Positions 27,534-36,873 are shown, counted from the stretch's first letter. The stretch is 64,000 nucleotides of DNA from WHSW01 sp963767475 (GCA_963767475.1 CAVYEI010000002.1:620001-684000); one strand, 5' to 3'. Program-made: numbers and translations. The notes: generated by a model from the sequence alone, not told the origin.

Positions 27534-27836
27534 CTAGCGAACGATCTTGGTGGCCACTAACGCAGCCTGGTGCAAATCGCGAAGGCCGTCGACCGACTTC
27601 TTACTACCGCCGGCTGGGACCTCGTCCATCCCTCGACGCAGTGGGTTGTCCTCGGCCAACCGCTCGCGGAAGTCAGAGCTCCAAATCTCACAGTTGACCA
27701 CTGCCGTTGCGCCAAGTCGCCGCGTCTCGACGCCAGAGACAGAGGATGTGTCGCCGGCGTCGACGTGCGCGACAGTCGAACTCGCCTCGGCTGGGGCCGC
27801 CGTGGGCGCCGTGATCTTTGGCTGAGGCTCTGTCAT
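27534..27836 (-). CDS. hypothetical protein
   Basis: Protein of 100 residues from ATG 27836, beginning MTEPQPKITAPTAAPAEASS. The first half is low in complexity and rich in Ala, Pro and Thr; the second half is charged, with RERLAEDNPLRRGMDEVPAG. A C-terminal helix (DGLRDLHQAALVATKIV) follows. It probably forms an operon with the large membrane-domain gene at 25709. The longer in-frame extension upstream of the ATG is unlike the rest in composition. Function unknown. Confidence 0.5.
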   Translation of the reverse strand: MTEPQPKITAPTAAPAEASSTVAHVDAGDTSSVSGVETRRLGATAVVNCEIWSSDFRERLAEDNPLRRGMDEVPAGGSKKSVDGLRDLHQAALVATKIVR

Positions 27837-28204
27837 ATGTGAGTCCGCGGCACTGGGTCGGCATCTTGGAGCAGGCCCCGGACGCGATGAGGCTAGCAAA
27901 GGACAGTCGCAGGCATGGCGTGTTCGCCCAGTCAGCCCGCGTGTCAGCCTCGGCGGCCTGAGCCGGTGCACTGCGATATCGCGGAGTCAGACACACTGAC
28001 TCTCAAGCGGTCGGCTGCCCCAACCGCCGGCTTCGCCGCCGGTAAGACCCTCACCGTGGCGAACGAGCCGAACTGGCGGTCAAGCTCGGCTGTCGAAGGA
28101 GGGGTATGACCGGCCGCGAACGTCCTCAGTTGCAGGCGGGACCGCCGATTGACACCGAAGTCGCGCTACTCGGTGCTGGCGATCCCGGATGCGCGCGTGA
28201 ACCT
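27837..28204. other. no gene seen
   Basis: A 368-base stretch upstream of the hypothetical gene. Open frames here have no credible start or composition; it probably holds the promoter of the 27534 gene on the reverse strand. Confidence 0.4.
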
Positions 28205-28672
28205 CTACGGGCAGGTGTTGAGGTGAAAGGCGTAATGGCCACGATCCCCCGGGTAGTCAGGTCCGCCCGGGTAAGCCGGCCCGGGTGGGATCCGATAGCG
28301 GACATTGAGCTTGGAGAACACGGGGCGCCCATCGCAACTCCTCACTGCGTTCGAGAGGCGGAAGCGGGCCGGCACCAGTCCGACCATATTCACGCCGAGC
28401 TTGCCTTTGCCCTTGGCTCGACCGGCTCCCCAACGCCAGCGGACCCGGGCAGCGTTGGCCACCCCTTCGGCATTGGCCTCGGCCCCTCGCTTGAACATCG
28501 TGCACTTACGAGGGGCGACGCGAAAGTAGTCGACGTAACCCGAGCTGTCGAAAGTGCGACATAGAACGGCAGGCCTCGATCCGGCGCCAGCTCCAGCGCC
28601 GGCGCCAGCGTCCTGCACCACCGGCAACAGCGCGATGGCGCATACACCGACAACCGCGACGATCCGTTTCAC
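28205..28672 (-). CDS. small secreted protein
   Basis: From GTG 28672, with GGAGGAG just upstream, comes a signal peptide (MKRIVAVVGVCAIALLPVVQ). A short (Ala-Gly)n repeat AGAGAGAGAG follows the cleavage region, and then a mature domain of about 115 residues with four Cys (LCRTFD, PRKCTMF, RSCDGRP, LNTCP) likely to form two disulfides. It ends in a Pro/Gly-rich stretch. Function unknown. It belongs with the other small exported proteins at 28-33 kb and 41 kb. Confidence 0.7.
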   Translation of the reverse strand: MKRIVAVVGVCAIALLPVVQDAGAGAGAGAGSRPAVLCRTFDSSGYVDYFRVAPRKCTMFKRGAEANAEGVANAARVRWRWGAGRAKGKGKLGVNMVGLVPARFRLSNAVRSCDGRPVFSKLNVRYRIPPGPAYPGGPDYPGDRGHYAFHLNTCP

Positions 28673-28802
28673 AACTCCTCCTCCGCTATTAGCCCCAGCG
28701 CCAACGATATAACGCGAGCAGGGGAGAGCCCGCATGGACGGGCGGGCCCTGGATCGTCCGCAACGGAAGCTCTGATCCTCGACCCATCCTACGGTCGGCC
28801 GG

Positions 28803-28949
28803 TTGGAGCTCGAATACGAATCCTTTGAGATCGCTCCGCTGTCTGGAGAGGTGCTCATCGTTTACACGGCGCCCTCCGCGAGTGCCACGGCGCAGGCGCG
28901 CAACCGTCTTCGGCAACAGGGCGCCATGGGGAGTTGGGACGTGGCGTAG
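28803..28949 (+). CDS. possible small protein or gene remnant
   Basis: A 48-codon frame from TTG 28803: LELEYESFEIAPLSGEVLI followed by VYTAPSASATAQARNRLRQQ. Composition looks coding, but the start is weak and no ribosome site is seen. It may be the remains of a longer gene. Confidence 0.25.
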   Translation: MELEYESFEIAPLSGEVLIVYTAPSASATAQARNRLRQQGAMGSWDVA

Positions 28950-29168
28950 ACCGGCCGGGCGTCCTCGCGACGTTCGAGCAGTGACCGCGGCGGCTGTTTC
29001 AGGGATTCTCAAACTGCTTTTGCGCTGGCGGTGTCGATGGTCAGAGTCCGGCCTAGACCATGGGGCGTCGGCTGTCCTTTGCGAACGAGGCACGTTCGCG
29101 GCGAAGCGACCTGTCCATTTCCTGCGACTCCGATCGTCTCCTCTTCGAAATCAACCTAGGAGGACGTT

Positions 29169-29528
29169 ATGAAGTACCTGCTCCTGATCCATCATGGAGA
29201 CGCACCCACCCCCGCGGATCCCGAAGCGTGGGGCGATCTGAGCGAGGCAGAGCAACGCGAGATCGGTGCCGCCTACGGGGCGATCAATCAGGTAGGCGGA
29301 GTCACTCCAGGGCTTCCCTTGCAGCCAGCAGGGATGGCCACTACCGTCAGGGTCGACGACGGCGCGGCGTTGACCACCGACGGTCCTTCCGTTTCGGCGA
29401 AGGAAGCGCTCGGGGGGTACCTCGTCTTCGAAGCGAACGATCTCGACGCTGCGATCAAGCTCGCCGCACGCATCCCCTCGGCGCGGATGGGCGGCGCGGT
29501 TGAGATCCGTCCGGTCGTAGGGGTCTGA
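29169..29528 (+). CDS. YCII-related domain protein
   Basis: A 119-residue protein of the YCII/DGPF family. It starts MKYLLLIHHGDAPTPADPEA, with the characteristic MKYxLLI strand, has TDGPSVSAKEALGGYLVFEA (the DGPF-type motif) and ends IRPVVGV. CTAGGAGG lies eight bases upstream of ATG 29169. Such genes are commonly followed by an ECF sigma factor of the SigI/ECF41-related type. Here only a sigma remnant follows directly (29530-29628), so this copy may have lost its partner. Confidence 0.88.
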   Translation: MKYLLLIHHGDAPTPADPEAWGDLSEAEQREIGAAYGAINQVGGVTPGLPLQPAGMATTVRVDDGAALTTDGPSVSAKEALGGYLVFEANDLDAAIKLAARIPSARMGGAVEIRPVVGV

Positions 29529-29529
29529 C

Positions 29530-29628
29530 GACCTCGACGTTCTTGCGGACCTGGTCGGCTTCCTCGGCGATTTGGATCTCGCTGAGGAAGCCGCTCAGGA
29601 TACATACGGAACCGCGTTGAAATCGCGC
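29530..29628 (+). pseudogene. remnant of an ECF sigma factor gene
   Basis: Directly after the YCII stop, one frame reads VLADLVGFLGDLDLAEEAAQ then DTYGTALKSR. This matches the region 2 start of sigma factors usually paired with YCII proteins (the ...DLAEEAVQEA... motif). The match ends near 29628 and no start codon or downstream sigma region is present, so only a fragment of about 33 codons survives. Confidence 0.55.
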
Positions 29629-29759
29629 TTTCCCTCAAGGAAAGTTTGCCCAATTCACCTGCGGCCCACAGCCTCCCGTCCGACCTCAGCGTCTGGCGAA
29701 AGCCAAAGCGGCGACGGCCGACCTGCCCTCCGCGGCTGCGGCGGCCCTTCCCGTGGGCG

Positions 29760-30180
29760 TTCCAACGCCCGATGTGTCCAGGCTGACGAGAGCATCCCCA
29801 CCGCTTTCAGCCCGTGTGCGGGCACTTCATCGGCGACGCGCAGCACAATGTGCCGCGCTCCGGCCCCTCGATAGGCGACAAGCCAGCCAGGAAGTCCGTC
29901 GGGGGTCCCTGCCGTACCAGCGCTCGACGTTCCCTTTCAGCACCTCCTGGGCCACCTCGGCGGATTCATCCAGCGCCACGGTTGCGTATAGACCCGGGGC
30001 CAGCGGCGAGGCTCGCCCAGCATCGGCGGCTCCGCTCTGCACCCGCTGCCAGCTGTCCGCATATTGCTCGGAGGTCGGCAGGCACGGAAGCCAGCCGTCT
30101 GCGAGGCGGGCGACTCGCCGCTCCGCCGCCTCACCAGCGCCCGCGAGCCAGATCGGGGGCTTGCCGGATTGCGCTTTCAC
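29760..30180 (-). pseudogene. C-terminal fragment of a luciferase-like (LLM) flavin oxidoreductase
   Basis: From 30180 one frame reads GKPPIWLAGAGEAAERRVAR and LADGWLPCLPTSEQYADSW, then LYATVALDESAEVAQEVLKG, all typical of the C-terminal half of LLM-class F420/FMN-dependent oxidoreductases. The frame is then lost, and the expected ending GTPDGLPGWLVAYRGAGARH then IVLRVADE follows in another frame to about 29800. The N-terminal half is missing: a stop lies just upstream of 30180. This is a decayed gene. Confidence 0.7.
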
Positions 30181-30357
30181 CCACGACTATGCGCCGTACC
30201 ATCGCAATCCCGCGCCTGCGTTGGGAGAGGGAGCAATCCGTTTGCGCCAAGCATTCCCCGCCTAGTCGTCTGCGGTCCATCATCGCCTCCACCCAGGGGC
30301 AACCGTCGCTGATCTTCGTCCATGTCAGGCGAAAGCAGGCTCGCGCCGGTGGGTGGA

Positions 30358-30879
30358 CTACCCCAGGGTCGAGTCTCGGCGGATGCGAAATCCGCTTGGG
30401 GGGTTGCGGCTCAGTCGCAGGTCACGACCGGGTCCGTCGAAATGCGGCAGTAGTCGCCACCACGAGGGCCAGTGCATTCGATCGCGTTCGGTCGGCAAAG
30501 ACGGCTGTCGAATCAGGTGCCCTCGAATCTCCGGAGGGAGCCGGTGCCAGCCAGGTGCAAAGTTCAGTAACACACAATCACGCCGCCGTCGCGACTCGGC
30601 GGGGTAAGTGCCATGCAGGAGGCGATAGTCGAGCACCGCGGCGTCGCCGGGGCGCGCGGAAATCGTGACTTGCTCCGGGTGCTCGCGGAGCGCCGGATCA
30701 TCGGCGCTGAGCGTGTCGGTGCTGCTCGCGTGGGCCTCCGGCAAGTGCCGGTGCAGAGGTTTGGTCGCGTGGTGTGACCCGGGAAGTACGCGCAGGGCTC
30801 CGTGCGTCTCATCGGTATCTGAGAGGTAGATAATCTGCCGAGAAGTACATGCTGAGCAGCAGTTGGTGGGTCCCCTCAT
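30358..30879 (-). pseudogene. fragment of a phytanoyl-CoA dioxygenase (PhyH)-like gene
   Basis: The frame contains IIYLSDTDETHGALRVLPGS HH, then ARPGDAAVLDYRLLHGTYPA and CVLLNFAPGWHRLPPEIRG. This is the C-terminal half of PhyH-type Fe(II)/2-oxoglutarate dioxygenases, including the distal His of the metal triad (LLHGTYPA). The N-terminal half with the HxD pair is absent. A preceding piece (GTHQLLLSMYFS) is in another frame. Truncated and frameshifted, so probably inactive. Confidence 0.65.
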
Positions 30880-30962
30880 CTATGAAAGGCATTATTGCCG
30901 GGCGCGTAATGAAAGCTCCGACCCGGCCATATATGTCCGAGGACACCCGCCGACAGGTTTAG

Positions 30963-31358
30963 ATGACAACCAGATTGATGACACTCGTGCTCATGCTGGC
31001 TGCCCTGTGCGTTGGGTCCGCCTGGGCGACCCAAGCCAGTGCGAGCTCGCCACCGACAGATGAGATCGCAGCCGAGGATAAGTACGCGCTGTCGGTCGCC
31101 GAGCTTTCAGACCAAGGCAAGGCATCGACCCCCGTCTCGACGGCCGACCCAACTGCGGCAGACCAGGGCTGGGGTCCGATGACCGTCGCAGGCGGGATTG
31201 TTCTTGCCGGGGCCGCGCTCGCTTCCTGGGCGACTTGGGCGCTACGGGGCAAGGCCGCGCCCGGCCGGCGCGAGTGTCGTGAACGCGAGACGGCGGGTCT
31301 GAGCAGCCCTGACTGGCGGCCGAAAACGAAGTCCGAAAATGAGGAGGAACCCAGATGA
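30963..31358 (+). CDS. small exported membrane-anchored protein
   Basis: Protein of 131 residues with a signal peptide (LMTLVLMLAALCVGSAWATQ), a short acidic external region, then one membrane helix (GPMTVAGGIVLAGAALASWA) and a charged tail (RECRERETAGL ... KSENEEEPR). Its stop overlaps the start of the next gene by ATGA, so the pair is translationally coupled. Function unknown. Confidence 0.6.
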   Translation: MTTRLMTLVLMLAALCVGSAWATQASASSPPTDEIAAEDKYALSVAELSDQGKASTPVSTADPTAADQGWGPMTVAGGIVLAGAALASWATWALRGKAAPGRRECRERETAGLSSPDWRPKTKSENEEEPR

Positions 31359-31753
31359 AGGTCCGCAGGCTCTCGACCGTTGTCGCGACTGTTGTGGCAG
31401 GCGCATCGCTCGCCGCAGCCGCGACTGGCGCGAGCGTCGACGCCAAGCGCGCGATCGAAAGCGCAACCGGTGTCGAGATCACCGACTACGACGGTCACCC
31501 ACACTGGACCTCTCCCAAGCGTGTCGGTGAGAACCTCAGCCTTTGGTGCAGGTCAACGACCGACGAAACGCAGAAGCTCGACATTGGCGTTTACCACGAA
31601 GCCAAGCAACTTCGGTATCGCTCGTTCAAGTGCCCGTCGGAATCCTTCCCGCGCCATCACCACATCGTTCGACTAGCCGATAAGGGCCTCTACGCGATGG
31701 TGATCAACGGAGCCGGCTTCGAGCGTCTGATCATCCGGACGCGAGTGCGGTAA
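31355..31753 (+). CDS. small secreted protein
   Basis: Protein of 132 residues with a signal peptide (VVATVVAGASLAAAATGASV) and a mature domain of about 105 residues. It carries two Cys (SLWCRST, FKCPSES) and a His cluster RHHHIVRL. It is coupled to the upstream membrane-anchored protein by ATGA and may be its partner on the outside of the cell. AGGAGG lies nine bases ahead of the ATG. No family recognised. Confidence 0.65.
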   Translation: MKVRRLSTVVATVVAGASLAAAATGASVDAKRAIESATGVEITDYDGHPHWTSPKRVGENLSLWCRSTTDETQKLDIGVYHEAKQLRYRSFKCPSESFPRHHHIVRLADKGLYAMVINGAGFERLIIRTRVR

Positions 31754-31941
31754 GGGATTGGGGTCGTCATCGTGCCGCCCGCATGCACATGTGTAGGGCG
31801 GCGTACCTCCGTCGCGTCGCTTAGCAACTCCCGGCTTTCGTCACACCGTCGAACGGTGCATTCCTCTCGCTTGAAGCGAGCGAGGTAGCCCGACGTCAGA
31901 GGCGCCTTAGGACGAAGCAAGTCCTTCTCGTCCGAAGCGGT

Positions 31942-32619
31942 TCAGCCTTGATAGATCGTCGCCTCGCGGAAGGCTCCGCTGCGACTGAACCTCAAGGAGA
32001 GAACCTCCGAGTCGAGCTGAAAGACAGAGTCCCGCTGCAAGCCAATCACGTAATCGTGGAAGCGGCTACCCCCGGACGACGAGCTGTAGTCCGGCACACC
32101 GAGGATCGACTGAACCTCGTCGACGTTCATCCCGTCCAGCGCGTCGCAGCGGATCAGGTCGTCGGCCACGATCTGCTTGCGAGTCGGGAACTCGTTGCTC
32201 GAGCCGACCCACTCCTCGGCGATCGGACGCACCTCGCTGCACGGATAGCGGCTCGCGGTTATCAGGGTCGACAACCCCTGATCGAACCGCTCGTCAGAGC
32301 GGATCCAAGCTAGGGGCGGCCCTGGCGCCCGAAAGGAGAAGCAGAACCACGGCTCGCCATTGGCATCGCAGCGACCCCTAACGATGTGCCGGACTTTCTT
32401 GCAGCCCAGCGGCTGTCCCCGTACCTTGATCGTCAACGAGTGGCCGTACAAACCCTTGTAACCGCATTCCCTGACCTTCGCGTTCCGGTCAGCCGAACTG
32501 CCCGCGGTGGTGCCAACGATCAACGCGGACGCGATTCCAAACACCCCTCCCACCCGAATGGCGATGCGCCTCCCGCTCACAGCCTGAGCGTACTCGCCGC
32601 ATGAGCCGTGCGCACGCAC
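31942..32619 (-). CDS. secreted protein with C-terminal BamE/SmpA-like segment
   Basis: Protein of about 225 residues. A hydrophobic signal region (GVFGIASALIVGTTAGSSA) lies near residues 29-45, preceded by a longer-than-usual basic N-terminus, so the real start may be downstream. The Cys-containing middle (RECGYKGLYGHS, LGCKKVRHIVRGRCD) is followed by DGMNVDEVQSILGVPDYSSS, resembling the motif 'M...eV...LG.P' of BamE-like domains, and ends FREATIYQG. Function unknown. It belongs with the neighbouring group of small exported proteins. Confidence 0.6.
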   Translation of the reverse strand: MRAHGSCGEYAQAVSGRRIAIRVGGVFGIASALIVGTTAGSSADRNAKVRECGYKGLYGHSLTIKVRGQPLGCKKVRHIVRGRCDANGEPWFCFSFRAPGPPLAWIRSDERFDQGLSTLITASRYPCSEVRPIAEEWVGSSNEFPTRKQIVADDLIRCDALDGMNVDEVQSILGVPDYSSSSGGSRFHDYVIGLQRDSVFQLDSEVLSLRFSRSGAFREATIYQG

Positions 32620-32748
32620 GCTGCTCGTCCAAACCGCACGGTTGAGCTACTCCTGAGGCTCGGCCTCCTCGGTGGCGAAGTCGAGTGTTCCGCGAGCGCC
32701 TGAGGTCCGCAGAACCTGATCAAAGCGCGTCCTGGCCCGTCCGCCAAC

Positions 32749-33066
32749 TCAAGGATTCCGACGTGACCGGGTAGTGAGGCTTGCCACGGCTATGAGAACC
32801 GCCACCGACACAAGGCCCGGCACCGTCCATGCCACCCAAGGCCACGACTCCTCGACAACAACGGTCTGCGAATTGGCCGTCGTGAAGGTGCACCTTGCTC
32901 TTGGGGGCCAATGTGAACTCTCGTCGCGGGAGGTAATCGCTTCGCGTTCGACCATCGGCGACTCGCATGCATCGCCAACGCCTGTAGAGACCACGGCGGC
33001 AAGATAGATGCCCATGGCGAGGACAAGCAGTCCGCCTGCGACGGCGAGCCAGAGCCGCCGGCTCAT
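32749..33066 (-). CDS. two-helix membrane protein
   Basis: A 105-residue protein from ATG 33066. It has an N-terminal helix (LWLAVAGGLLVLAMGIYLAA), an external loop of about 50 residues with two Cys (ACESPMVE, RCTFTTANSQTVVVEE) and a second helix (WTVPGLVSVAVLIAVASL). The ATGA overlap with the stop of the secreted protein at 33063 shows coupling. In position it follows the large head-and-tail surface protein in the same direction; an immunity or anchoring role is possible but unproven. Confidence 0.6.
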   Translation of the reverse strand: MSRRLWLAVAGGLLVLAMGIYLAAVVSTGVGDACESPMVEREAITSRDESSHWPPRARCTFTTANSQTVVVEESWPWVAWTVPGLVSVAVLIAVASLTTRSRRNP

Positions 33067-33554
33067 TGACCGGTCCCATCGTGCCGCTGAAGGCAAGATT
33101 CATCGAAGGGAAGCTCGTGCGATAGGGCACCGAGGGCGGGGTATGGACGATTGAACTGCTTGATGCGGAAGTGTGAGAGTTTGCCTCCCGTGCTGATATT
33201 CGCGGGAACACCTGCATCGATGCGCGCCACGTCATCGGTCTTGATCGAATCGGCTAACGCGTGCAGCAGCTGGCGACCATCATCGGTTCCGAGGCCGATC
33301 CGCCACCGACGATACGTACCGTCGATTCGGCGGGCTCCGACGAGACGACACGCCGCGTGCGACGCATAGACGTATTCGCCACGGCCCCTTTGAAAATCAC
33401 GGACACGCAGGGTCAACGCCAGTCGGCTCGCGTCGGAATTCCTTTCCAACGTAACGGAAGTCACTCGTGGACGAGAATCGGCAGCGCTCGACTGTGTCCC
33501 AAGACAGGCTAGTCCTGTTGCGACGGTCAAGCTCAAGCATGCAATCGGTTTCAA
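33063..33554 (-). CDS. secreted protein
   Basis: A 163-residue protein with a signal peptide (MKPIACLSLTVATGLACLG) and a mature domain that looks beta-rich (VTSVTLERNSDASRLALTLR, GEYVYASHAACRLVGARRID). It lies 88 bases downstream of the large surface protein gene and is coupled to the two-helix membrane protein. No family recognised. Its place suggests a partner of the large protein's variable tail. Confidence 0.6.
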   Translation of the reverse strand: MKPIACLSLTVATGLACLGTQSSAADSRPRVTSVTLERNSDASRLALTLRVRDFQRGRGEYVYASHAACRLVGARRIDGTYRRWRIGLGTDDGRQLLHALADSIKTDDVARIDAGVPANISTGGKLSHFRIKQFNRPYPALGALSHELPFDESCLQRHDGTGQ

Positions 33555-33642
33555 GGCATCAATCGAGGAACATCAAATGGTCCTTGTGCGGGCCAGGAAG
33601 GCGGCAAAATCCTCGCCATTCAGTCTGCCAAACCCAACAAGC

Positions 33643-36600
33643 TCACGGCTCGCAGAGCCTCGACGATTCTCCCTTGCGCCAGCACCGCACTTCCGGGGCC
33701 GACCCTCGATCCTTTCCTACCAAGAGCTGCTGCAACGCGCCACTACCGAATACCGGCGGATCCGTGCACCCCATATCGATGTCAGTACCCGCGTCTGGAA
33801 TATTGCAGTCGCGGTCCAGACTCCAAGCGTTCAGCTTGTAGCGGCCGGAGTTCTGCAGTCCCTTTTTTGCCAGAAAGGTCACGGTGTAGACCTTCCCCGG
33901 CTCTAGCTCTCCAGGGTGCTCGAGCCAGAGCGTAAAGTCCTGTTGGCCGAAGTCGCAATCATCATCAAACACGATGTCTAGCCGCGGGTGGACCTCCTCG
34001 GGGATGTTCGTGTCATAGAGGAATGCGTTGTCACGTTCGGCCCAATAGGCCGCCTGATTGAAGTCGCTGTTTTCATCACACTTGGCTACACCCGGCTGGT
34101 GAAAGAGGTCCATGTCATGCTCGTACGCGTGGTCGAGGCCCGATACATCGAACTCCTCAAGGGCCGCGGCGGTAAAGCGGAAGTTGTGCTTGATGTAGCG
34201 TCGCGTGGATCCATCGGCCCGAACAAGGGTGCTCGTCAAGACTTTGCCTTTGTACGGGGCAAACTGTTCGGTCGGATAGGTCGTCCTCTCATAATCTGGG
34301 TCGTCGGGGCCTAGGTCTGGGAGCCCCAGGCCGGATTCTGTCTCGTCCGTGTCCGCGTCAGAATCGTCCGCGCACTCAATCGTGCGCGTATCGACCTGTT
34401 GGCCCAGGCTGCCAAGCGACCCGATCCCCACCCGCCCAGCGAATGTGATCTCTCGGATCGTCGGCGCGACCCCGTGCAACGTGGCATAGCTCAGGCTGTA
34501 GTCGTTTAGCTGATCCACCACGGAGCCCGGATAGAACTCCTGTCCGCCGGTACTCGCTCCCTCGTGGAGGAGACGGACCAGGGTCTGGCCCGAGCCCGTT
34601 ATCGCAGGAGTGACCTGTGAGAGCGGCGAGGGAGAAATCAGATGAAAGGTCGTCTCCTGCTCTTGGGGCGTACTTCGGTCTACTCCGAAGCAATCGGTTG
34701 AGTAGTTGCCTGCGGCGTCCTTCGCTACAACCGCAACGACGTGGGGTGAGTCTGTGAACGCCGCTGTGTTGTAGCTCCACGACCGGTTGAGCGAGCAGCT
34801 GTGCGTGGGACAACCGGGAGCCTCATGCGCCTTCTCCTGGCCATCCACGTAGACCCAGTACTCCGTGACCCCGGAACGTTCAGTGTCTGGTGTGGTGGTC
34901 TGCCCGTCGGACATCTGAAGCGTCAGTGCGTAACTACCGCTCGATAGTTGCTGATTCTCAGTCGCCTTCAAGGGTCCGCCGAGCGAGATGTCCGGTCCGC
35001 GGCGATCGATCCGCGCCGTGAACCCCAAGCCCGCCGATCCGTTGAGCACCGGATCAACGGCCATCGCCGTGTAGTCGTGCCGGCCCTCCGGCAGGTTGTT
35101 GACGATGACGTAGCCGTTCGAGGGACAGGGGTTCTGGTGGGCTCCGCTGCAGTTCATGCTGCCGGTGCCCGGGATCGTCCAGTTGGGGCCCCAGATCCAG
35201 ACCCCAGCAAGGCCCAAGCCGGCATCCTGGGCGTTGAACCAGTACTGGTCGGTCCAAGCGGTGCCGGGCGACGGGTAGACCATGTTCAAGCCGGTCGGCC
35301 CGTATTTGTCGAGGCGGTAGATATGAGTCGCGCGCACCAGGTTCTCTGCGACCCCCTGGTTGCGGGTGCCGGTGTAGGAATTCTTGAGCGCGAAGATCGC
35401 CATCGAGCCCGGGGCGGCTTCGGGATCGCCGCCGGGCCCGTCGTATTCGGTGTTGAAGCCGACGTTGAAGGTCCGGGTGGCGTGCGAGACGACGCCGCAG
35501 GGGAATTGGTAGACGTCGTTGACGCCCCAGTACTGGGCGGGCGGTCCGGGGTTGCTGACGAGGCTCGGCCCCGCCCACCACGAGCCCGGGTTCCAGATGC
35601 CGATCTGGGTGCACGCCCCCGGATGACTCGGCGAGTGATCGACCTCGAAGAAGTCGACGCGCTCGATTGAGGAGTTGCCGATCGCGGGCAGATACCACTC
35701 GCCCCATTGGTTGGCGAGGTAGTCACGCGGCTGCTGAGCGGTGCCGTGGGCGCGGGTCATCAGCCCGCCCTCGTTGTTGTGGTAGAAGCCCGAAAAGTCG
35801 TTGTAGCCGTCGTCCGCCCACAGCCATCCCTCCGGGCCCGGGTTAGGGTTGCCGGCGGTCTGGGCGCCCCAGTTGTATTGATCGAAGACCGGATCGACCA
35901 TGATCGGGTAGAGGAACTCCTGGTTTCGATGGTCGACCTCCACCGTGAGCTGGTCGCCCGAGATCGCATAGTGGGTCGGGATCTCTTTGTCAGCGGCGTC
36001 CAGGGTTCGCGGCGGCTCGACCGTGACCACGGTGTCGCCGCCGACCTTGACCACCGCGCCGCCGTCGGGCGTCGCCTCAAGTGTCCCACCGTCCGGCAAA
36101 TCGAGGTCGAGGGGAAAGCTCTCGGGGCTTTCGGCAGAGCGCAGCTGAATGAAGATCTCGACCCCCGTCGCCATCGGCGCGATCAGATAGTCGGAGTCGG
36201 TGGTCGCGTTGGGGTAGAAGACCTTGTCGGCGACCGGCTCGGCGGCTGCGGCCTCGGTGCCCTCGGGAGCAACCGTGAAGTCGGCGGCTGGAAGCTCGAC
36301 GCCCTCCTCCAGATCGGCCGAGATCTCGGAGTTGACGATTGGGTTGTCGGCCTCGAAGTGGTCACCAACCTGCTCGAGGTCTGAATCGAGCGGCCGGAGA
36401 TCTCCGGCCTCTGGCGCGCGCAACGGCAACGAGCCCTCGACCAGCAGGTTGGGATTCGGGCCGTCGCCGGCCTGATAGGGCTCATCGCTGCCGTTGGTGA
36501 TCCGGGCGGCGTACGGACTGAGGTACTTGTCGACCTCTTGGCCTGGATCGAGGTCGAGCTCGGGAATCAGCTCGGCGTCGAGGACGTTGGCGAACTCCTC

Positions 36601-36873
36601 GCGTGCTAGGTCAAGGGCAGCGGCGTCGGAGAGCCCGGTGAACGCCGTCTCGGACTGCGTGAGCTCGGTTTGCGTTGGTTCGGGCAGAGTGCTCGCGTCT
36701 GGCGCGACCTCGCCGAACGCCGCGGCATCGGGAAGATCTGCGGCGGGCGTCCGCTCTGCCGGAAGCCAGTCATCCGCCGCGCTCGACGAAGCTGTCCCAG
36801 CGGCCAACGCGAGCACCAGCGCAAACGCGGACATCGGACCCGCGCGCCTGCTTGCCCTGAACCGAGACACCAT
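33643..36873 (-). CDS. large secreted head-and-tail surface protein, copy 1
   Basis: A 1,076-residue exported protein. After a signal peptide (SAFALVLALAAGTASSSAAD) there is a long acidic region. A conserved segment follows, with PVADKVFYPNATTDSDYLIA, EIFIQLRSAESPESFPLDLD and EFLYPIMVDPVFDQYNWG. This is the kind of N-terminal part found ahead of RHS/DNRLRE-type surface proteins of related actinobacteria. The second conserved segment has WNPGSWWAGP, IPGTGSMNCSGAHQNPC, LPEGRHDYTAMAVDPVLNG and an Ig-like stretch ending VVAVVAKDAAGNYS. From about residue 760 the tail is unlike copy 2: it is acidic and Cys-containing (DTRTIECADDSDADTDETE) and ends ...EVRCWRKGESSRLCEP. No RHS repeats are seen. ATG 36873 follows GGAGGG. 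Probable role: surface attachment or a secreted effector. Confidence 0.75.
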   Translation of the reverse strand: MVSRFRASRRAGPMSAFALVLALAAGTASSSAADDWLPAERTPAADLPDAAAFGEVAPDASTLPEPTQTELTQSETAFTGLSDAAALDLAREEFANVLDAELIPELDLDPGQEVDKYLSPYAARITNGSDEPYQAGDGPNPNLLVEGSLPLRAPEAGDLRPLDSDLEQVGDHFEADNPIVNSEISADLEEGVELPAADFTVAPEGTEAAAAEPVADKVFYPNATTDSDYLIAPMATGVEIFIQLRSAESPESFPLDLDLPDGGTLEATPDGGAVVKVGGDTVVTVEPPRTLDAADKEIPTHYAISGDQLTVEVDHRNQEFLYPIMVDPVFDQYNWGAQTAGNPNPGPEGWLWADDGYNDFSGFYHNNEGGLMTRAHGTAQQPRDYLANQWGEWYLPAIGNSSIERVDFFEVDHSPSHPGACTQIGIWNPGSWWAGPSLVSNPGPPAQYWGVNDVYQFPCGVVSHATRTFNVGFNTEYDGPGGDPEAAPGSMAIFALKNSYTGTRNQGVAENLVRATHIYRLDKYGPTGLNMVYPSPGTAWTDQYWFNAQDAGLGLAGVWIWGPNWTIPGTGSMNCSGAHQNPCPSNGYVIVNNLPEGRHDYTAMAVDPVLNGSAGLGFTARIDRRGPDISLGGPLKATENQQLSSGSYALTLQMSDGQTTTPDTERSGVTEYWVYVDGQEKAHEAPGCPTHSCSLNRSWSYNTAAFTDSPHVVAVVAKDAAGNYSTDCFGVDRSTPQEQETTFHLISPSPLSQVTPAITGSGQTLVRLLHEGASTGGQEFYPGSVVDQLNDYSLSYATLHGVAPTIREITFAGRVGIGSLGSLGQQVDTRTIECADDSDADTDETESGLGLPDLGPDDPDYERTTYPTEQFAPYKGKVLTSTLVRADGSTRRYIKHNFRFTAAALEEFDVSGLDHAYEHDMDLFHQPGVAKCDENSDFNQAAYWAERDNAFLYDTNIPEEVHPRLDIVFDDDCDFGQQDFTLWLEHPGELEPGKVYTVTFLAKKGLQNSGRYKLNAWSLDRDCNIPDAGTDIDMGCTDPPVFGSGALQQLLVGKDRGSAPEVRCWRKGESSRLCEP

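Noticed and set aside
28106..28564. Forward 152-residue frame
   Set aside because: It is antisense to the secreted protein at 28205, which has a signal peptide, a strong ribosome site and a Cys pattern.
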